9,315 bases of DNA from Conexibacter sp. Lineage in GTDB: Bacteria > Actinomycetota > Thermoleophilia > Solirubrobacterales > Solirubrobacteraceae. The notes beneath the pieces are model-generated. The model did not search any database and was not told where the DNA came from. It saw only the letters and a program-made list of their open reading frames with translations. Within the stretch, counting starts at the first letter, position 1. Each line of letters starts with the position of its first letter. This document shows, piece by piece, positions 5,827 through 9,315 of this stretch. The DNA lies in assembly GCA_025964295.1 (NCBI GenBank), contig JAOPZD010000353.1:1-9315 (forward strand). Direction: 5' to 3'. The position numbers and the translations under genes are program-made.

Positions 5827-5835
5827 CTGTCCACA
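5827..5835 (+). promoter_or_regulatory. DnaA box (8/9)
   Basis: CTGTCCACA differs from the actinobacterial DnaA box TTGTCCACA only at the first base. It is the best match in the rpmH-dnaA spacer, and the same 9-mer occurs again in the dnaA-dnaN spacer. Confidence 0.55.
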
Positions 5836-5858
5836 CCGTCCACCACGCCTGCTAACAC

Positions 5859-5867
5859 GCATCCACA
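5859..5867 (+). promoter_or_regulatory. Weak DnaA box (7/9)
   Basis: GCATCCACA matches TTATCCACA at 7 of 9 positions; the ATCCACA core is intact. It overlaps the right arm of the 9-base inverted repeat that also includes the box at 5827. Confidence 0.4.
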
Positions 5868-6078
5868 GGCGTCGAGCTGACCGCTCCGCAGCGGATTTCA
5901 GCGGCATTTGCGGCGTCGTGCGCGGCGTGCCCTCCACAGCCCCCGACGGCCCGAAGGCACCTGCTACGTTTCTGGCCCGCCGGCGCGACGAGGCAAGCGG
6001 GCCTCCCCGATCGCCTCCGCCGCCGGCTCCTCGCCCAGCTTCCGCAACGCCGCTCCGAAGGAGCCGACCACCCCTGCC

Positions 6079-7488
6079 GTGACGACGGACCCCGCCCCCA
6101 TCTGGACCCGCCTGCAGGCGGAGCTGCGCCAGCGGGTGCCGGAGTCGACGTACGACGTCTGGCTGGCGCCGCTGCGCTGGGGCGGCCTCGACGGCGAGCG
6201 CGTGGTCGTCCTCGCGCCCGCGGAGGTGCGCGCGTGGGTCCAGCAGCGCTTCGTCGGCATCCTGCAGGACGCGGCGCGCACGGTGCTCGGCGCCGGCAGC
6301 GCGGCGACGATCGAGGTGCGCGACGCCGGCGAGGCGGCAGCAGCAGCCACCGGTGCGGCGCCCGGCGCCGCGTCCGCCACGAAGGCCGCGCTCCCCGACG
6401 ACCCCCGCTCCGTCCTCTTCGACGACGCGGTCTCGCGCCTGAACCCGAAGTACACCTTCGAGCAGTTCGTGATCGGCGACGCCAACCGCTTCGCCCACGC
6501 CGCGGCGCTCGCGGTGGCCGAGCTCCCCGGTCAGGCCTACAACCCGCTGTTCATCGTCGGCCCGCCCGGCGTCGGCAAGACGCACCTGCTGCACTCGATC
6601 GGCAACTACGTCCGCGCCTACGGCGGCGGCCTCACCGTCCGCTACACGACGGTCGAGCGCTTCACGAACGAGTTCCTCGAGGCCCTCAAGGCCCGGGACA
6701 TCGACGCGTTCAAGCACCGCTACCGCCGCAACGACGTCCTGCTCATCGACGACGTGCAGTTCCTCGAGTCCAAGGTCAAGACCGAGGAGGAGTTCTTCCA
6801 CACCTTCAACGCGCTGCACGAGACCGGCAGCCAGCTCGTCCTGACCTCCGACCGCCCGCCGCGCGACATGGCGCGCCTGGAGGACCGGCTGCGCCAGCGC
6901 TTCGAGTCCGGCCTGCTGGTCGACATCCGCTCGCCCGACGACGCCACCCGCCTGACCGTCCTGCGCAAGCGCGCCCACCACGACGGCATCGACGTGGGCG
7001 GCGACGGCGTCCTGGAGCTCATCGCGCAGCGCGTGACCGACAACGTGCGCAGCCTCGAGGCCGCGCTGATCCGCGTCGTCGCCTACGCCTCGCTGACCGA
7101 CGCGCCGATCACCCGCGCGCTGGCCGACGACGTCCTCACCCAGCTCTACGGGCGGGCCGCCGCTGCGCGTGCCGCGGGCCCGCCGACCGTCGAGCGGATC
7201 CAGGACGTGGTCGCCGACGTCTTCGGGCTCACCCGCGAGGAGCTGCTCTCGCCGAGCCGCGCGGCCCGCGTCGCCTGGCCCCGCCAGGTCGCCATGTACC
7301 TCTCGCGCGAGCACACGCACGAGACGCTGCCGGCCATCGGGCGCCACTTCGGCGGCCGCGACCACTCCACCGTCCTGCACGCCTGCAAGCGTGCGGCGAA
7401 CCGCATCGGAACCGACCCGGACGCCTACGACGCGGTGGCGACGATCACCGCCCGGTTGACCGATCCTGCCCGCGACGCGTCGGTTTGA
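6079..7488 (+). CDS. dnaA: Chromosomal replication initiator DnaA
   Basis: DnaA is the AAA+ initiator that binds DnaA boxes, melts the origin and recruits helicase. From GTG 6079 the protein has 469 residues. Domain I spans about 5-85 (IWTRLQAELRQRVPESTYDVWLAPLR); domain II is a short Ala-rich linker (about 84-108); domain III carries Walker A GPPGVGKT (161-168), Walker B LLIDD (221-225) and RLEDRLRQRFESGLLVDI (sensor/arginine-finger region); domain IV has the DNA-binding signature GGRDHSTVLHAC (425-436). The signature is canonical, so normal TTNTNCACA boxes are expected. I chose GTG 6079 by alignment with family N-termini. A GAAGGAG lies 16 bases upstream, further than ideal, and the frame stays open back to ATG 5908, so a longer form cannot be excluded. 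Confidence 0.95.
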   Translation: MTTDPAPIWTRLQAELRQRVPESTYDVWLAPLRWGGLDGERVVVLAPAEVRAWVQQRFVGILQDAARTVLGAGSAATIEVRDAGEAAAAATGAAPGAASATKAALPDDPRSVLFDDAVSRLNPKYTFEQFVIGDANRFAHAAALAVAELPGQAYNPLFIVGPPGVGKTHLLHSIGNYVRAYGGGLTVRYTTVERFTNEFLEALKARDIDAFKHRYRRNDVLLIDDVQFLESKVKTEEEFFHTFNALHETGSQLVLTSDRPPRDMARLEDRLRQRFESGLLVDIRSPDDATRLTVLRKRAHHDGIDVGGDGVLELIAQRVTDNVRSLEAALIRVVAYASLTDAPITRALADDVLTQLYGRAAAARAAGPPTVERIQDVVADVFGLTREELLSPSRAARVAWPRQVAMYLSREHTHETLPAIGRHFGGRDHSTVLHACKRAANRIGTDPDAYDAVATITARLTDPARDASV

Positions 7489-7615
7489 CCGGCGCTGTTG
7501 ACAGACTCCGTCGGCTCGTGTGCGCGAAAACCCCGCAACATCCGGTCGTCTCAGCGGCTGTCCACACGTCAACAGCCCCTATGACTCCTGACTCTTTCCT
7601 TCTGAGGTCTCCATC
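7489..7615 (+). other. dnaA-dnaN spacer with a DnaA box and inverted repeat
   Basis: In Streptomyces and Mycobacterium oriC lies between dnaA and dnaN, but here this gap is only 127 bases. It holds one good DnaA box and an exact 9-base inverted repeat, GCTGTTGAC (7494-7502) and GTCAACAGC (7568-7576), which frames the box. The right half (about 7577-7605) is poorer in GC than its surroundings. A TATGAC at 7580-7585 could be a -10 for dnaN, but no -35 is seen. Could be part of a bipartite origin or simply the dnaN leader. Confidence 0.45.
7558..7566 (+). promoter_or_regulatory. DnaA box (8/9) upstream of dnaN
   Basis: CTGTCCACA, identical to the best box upstream of dnaA and differing from TTGTCCACA only at base 1. 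It lies 49 bases before dnaN. Confidence 0.55.
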
Positions 7616-8740
7616 GTGAAGCTTTCCGCCGCGAGCGCCGATCTGCTCGCCCAGCTGCAGTCCGTCTCCCGCGTCGCCTCGACGCGTAGCGCCGTGCAGG
7701 CCCTGTCGGGCGTCCAGCTCGCCGCGACGTCCGCCGGCGTCGAGCTGCGCGCCACCGACATGGAGATCGCCCTGCGCGTCCCGTTGACCGCCGAGGTCCA
7801 GCGCGAGGGCACGGTCGTCCTGCCCGCCCGCCTGCTGCTCGACGTCGCGCGCTCGCTGCCCAAGAACGCCGAGCGCGTCGAGCTGGAGCTCCGGCCTGAG
7901 CAGCAGGACGTCGAGGTCATCGCCGGCTCGGCGAAGTTCCACCTGCGCACGCTGCGGGCCGAGGACTTCCCGCCGCTTCCGACCATGCCCACCGAGCCCG
8001 ACGACACGGTCGTCGACGTCCCCGCACACGCGTTCGTGGACACGATCGAGATGGTGTCGAAGTCGGCGTCGCGCGACGAGACGCGCCCGATCCTCACCGG
8101 GATCCTGGTCAGCGCCTCCGGCTCGGAGCTGCGGATGGTCGCGACCGACTCCTACCGCCTGAGCGTCAAGGAGACCGCGCTGGAGGTGCCGCTGGACCCC
8201 GGCTTCGAGGCCAACGTCCCGGCCCGCGCGTTGGACGAGCTGCGCTCGGTCGTCGCCAACACCGGCGCCGACGTCATCCGGATCGGCGTGCGCTCCAACC
8301 AGGTCGTGTTCGAGGTCGGCGGCGCGGTGCTCTCGTCGCGTCTGATCGACGGGCAGTTCCCCAACTACCGCCAGCTGATCCCCGACGGCTACGAGCACCA
8401 GCTGCGGATCAGCGGCGAGGAGCTTGGCGACGTCGTCAAGCGGATCAGCCTGATGGCGCAGAAGAACGCGCCGCTGCGGCTGAGCTTCGGCGACGGCGAG
8501 CTGACGGTCTCGGCCCAGACGCCGGACGTCGGCGAGGCCTCCGAGCCGCTGCCGGTGCCCTTCGCCGGCGAGCCGTTCGAGATCGGCTTCAACCCCGAGT
8601 TCCTGCGCGACGGCCTCGACAGCGTCGGCTCCGACGACCTGATCCTCAAGCTCATCAGCCCTCTGCGGCCCGGCCTGATCGAGGGCGCCGACGAGAGCGG
8701 CTTCCTCTACCTGATCATGCCGATCCGCCTGAACGTCTGA
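7616..8740 (+). CDS. dnaN: DNA polymerase III beta subunit (sliding clamp)
   Basis: DnaN forms a ring-shaped homodimer that tethers DNA polymerase III and many repair proteins to DNA. The 374-residue length fits three repeated clamp domains of about 120 residues each. Family marks include MEIALRVPL, GTVVLPARLLLDVARSLP, RAEDFPPLP, the second-domain segment ETRPILTGILV with VATDSYRLSV, SRLIDGQFPNYRQLIP, and the C-terminal YLIMPIRL. GTG 7616 has a GAGG (7604-7607) 8 bases upstream, a good ribosome site. recF follows after 7 bases. Confidence 0.97.
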   Translation: MKLSAASADLLAQLQSVSRVASTRSAVQALSGVQLAATSAGVELRATDMEIALRVPLTAEVQREGTVVLPARLLLDVARSLPKNAERVELELRPEQQDVEVIAGSAKFHLRTLRAEDFPPLPTMPTEPDDTVVDVPAHAFVDTIEMVSKSASRDETRPILTGILVSASGSELRMVATDSYRLSVKETALEVPLDPGFEANVPARALDELRSVVANTGADVIRIGVRSNQVVFEVGGAVLSSRLIDGQFPNYRQLIPDGYEHQLRISGEELGDVVKRISLMAQKNAPLRLSFGDGELTVSAQTPDVGEASEPLPVPFAGEPFEIGFNPEFLRDGLDSVGSDDLILKLISPLRPGLIEGADESGFLYLIMPIRLNV

Positions 8741-8747
8741 GGAACGG

Positions 8748-9315
8748 ATGCGCGTCGAGCGCCTACGCGTGCGCGACTTCCGCACCTACGCGGCCGCCGA
8801 CGTGGCGGTGGGCGCCGGGCTGACGGTGCTGCACGGGCCCAACGGGGCGGGCAAGACCAACCTGCTCGAGGCGCTGTACTTCGGCTGCACGTCGCGGTCG
8901 TGCCGGACGACCAACGAGCGCGAGGTGGTGCGCTTCGACGCCCCTGCGGCGCGGGTCGAGGTCGACACGCGCGACGCCGAGGGCGACCGCCACACGCTCA
9001 GCGTCGGCTTCCAGCCCGGCGAGCCCAAGCGGCTGAAGGTCGACGGCGCGCCGGTCGAGCGGCTGACCGACTCGCCGGCGCGGCCGCTGGTCAGCGTCTT
9101 CCTCCCCGACCGCCTGGAGCTCGTCAAGGGCGCGCCGACCGGCCGTCGCGCGCACCTCGACCAGCTCGTCGCCGCGCTGTGGCCGTCACGGTCGGCGACC
9201 CGCGGGCACTACTCGCGGGCGATGGCGCAGCGCAACGCGCTGCTGGGCCGGATCCGGGGCGGGCGCGTCGGCGAGGGTGCGCTGGACGCCTGGGACGCCG
9301 AGCTCGCGCGCTGGG
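8748..9315 (+). CDS. recF: RecF recombination/replication-repair protein (3' part beyond right edge)
   Basis: RecF is an SMC/ABC-type ATPase that with RecO and RecR helps load RecA at single-stranded gaps. The visible 189 codons begin MRVERLRVRDFRTYAAADV, typical of RecF, with Walker A GPNGAGKT at 30-37 followed by NLLEALYF. Further family segments are RSCRTTNEREVVRF and PLVSVFLPDRLELVKGAPTGRRAHLDQLV, the last containing the conserved region before the coiled arm. ATG 8748 is preceded by GAGG (8739-8742) overlapping the dnaN stop, so translation is probably coupled. The window holds about half the usual protein; the signature and Walker B motifs lie outside. Confidence 0.96.
   Translation, partial: MRVERLRVRDFRTYAAADVAVGAGLTVLHGPNGAGKTNLLEALYFGCTSRSCRTTNEREVVRFDAPAARVEVDTRDAEGDRHTLSVGFQPGEPKRLKVDGAPVERLTDSPARPLVSVFLPDRLELVKGAPTGRRAHLDQLVAALWPSRSATRGHYSRAMAQRNALLGRIRGGRVGEGALDAWDAELARW

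Larger units (their letters stand above)
5757..6078. other. oriC: rpmH-dnaA intergenic region, candidate oriC part with degenerate DnaA boxes
   Basis: This 322-base divergent spacer holds five TCCAC cores in the same orientation, with the T at 5810, 5830, 5839, 5862 and 5933; a sixth lies at 5609 inside rnpA. The best is CTGTCCACA (5827-5835), 8 of 9 to TTGTCCACA, followed by GCATCCACA (5859-5867), 7 of 9 to TTATCCACA. An exact 9-base inverted repeat (5822-5830 with 5865-5873) surrounds the best boxes, and ACCGTCCACC is directly repeated (5806-5815, 5835-5844). No AT-rich unwinding element is evident. A TGCTACGTT (5962-5970) resembles an extended -10 and might serve dnaA, with a leader of about 100 bases. 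Origin function is inferred from position and boxes. Confidence 0.5.

Noticed and set aside
7498..7526. TTGACA at 7498-7503 as the -35 of a dnaN promoter
   Set aside because: A perfect -35 hexamer, but no acceptable -10 lies 16-18 bases downstream; the bases belong to an inverted repeat.
5167..7572. Long minus-strand frame of about 800 codons reaching across dnaA
   Set aside because: Only its last 148 codons are a gene (rnpA); the remainder is antisense to dnaA and crosses the rpmH-dnaA spacer.

Overview
The window is the chromosomal origin and partition neighbourhood of a very GC-rich bacterium. It carries parB, parA, rsmG, khpB (jag), yidC, yidD, rnpA and rpmH on the minus strand, then dnaA, dnaN and recF on the plus strand. 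That is the classic Gram-positive order recF-dnaN-dnaA-rpmH-rnpA-yidD-yidC-jag-rsmG-parA-parB. The GC content, many GTG starts, short KhpB without an N-terminal Jag domain and likely leaderless promoters point to an Actinomycetota-type genome. My best guess is a deep branch such as Thermoleophilia/Solirubrobacterales; this is inference, since no rRNA is present.

Layout. 1-2071 (minus): rsmG-parA-parB, with parB running off the left edge. 2072-2135: a compact divergent promoter region holding a near-consensus parS site. 2136-2948 (plus): a two-domain rhodanese (SseA-like sulfurtransferase), a non-canonical guest between the jag and rsmG ends of this locus. 2949-3428: about 480 bases without a convincing gene. 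It has a parS-like palindrome at its left edge and another near its right edge, the latter sharing bases with the terminator of the rpmH operon. 3429-5756 (minus): rpmH-rnpA-yidD-yidC-khpB, tightly packed with 4-base overlaps to gaps of a few bases. 5757-6078: rpmH-dnaA spacer with degenerate DnaA boxes. 6079-9315 (plus): dnaA-dnaN-recF, with recF cut by the right edge.

How the genes work together. DnaA starts replication, DnaN is the sliding clamp and RecF loads recombination functions at gaps. ParA and ParB act on the parS sites to segregate the new origins. RpmH and RnpA serve the ribosome and tRNA 5' maturation. YidD and YidC insert membrane proteins, KhpB binds RNA, and RsmG methylates 16S rRNA.

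The genes are ordinary; the interest lies in the small sites. One parS falls inside the predicted rsmG-parA-parB promoter. The two outer parS sites each carry a change at the central CpG and are exact reverse complements over 14 bases. One parS is fused to a terminator stem. Two divergent genes each have a TANNNT hexamer exactly 7 bases before a GTG start. I see no mobile element, CRISPR array, tRNA or rRNA, and no wholly new multi-gene system.
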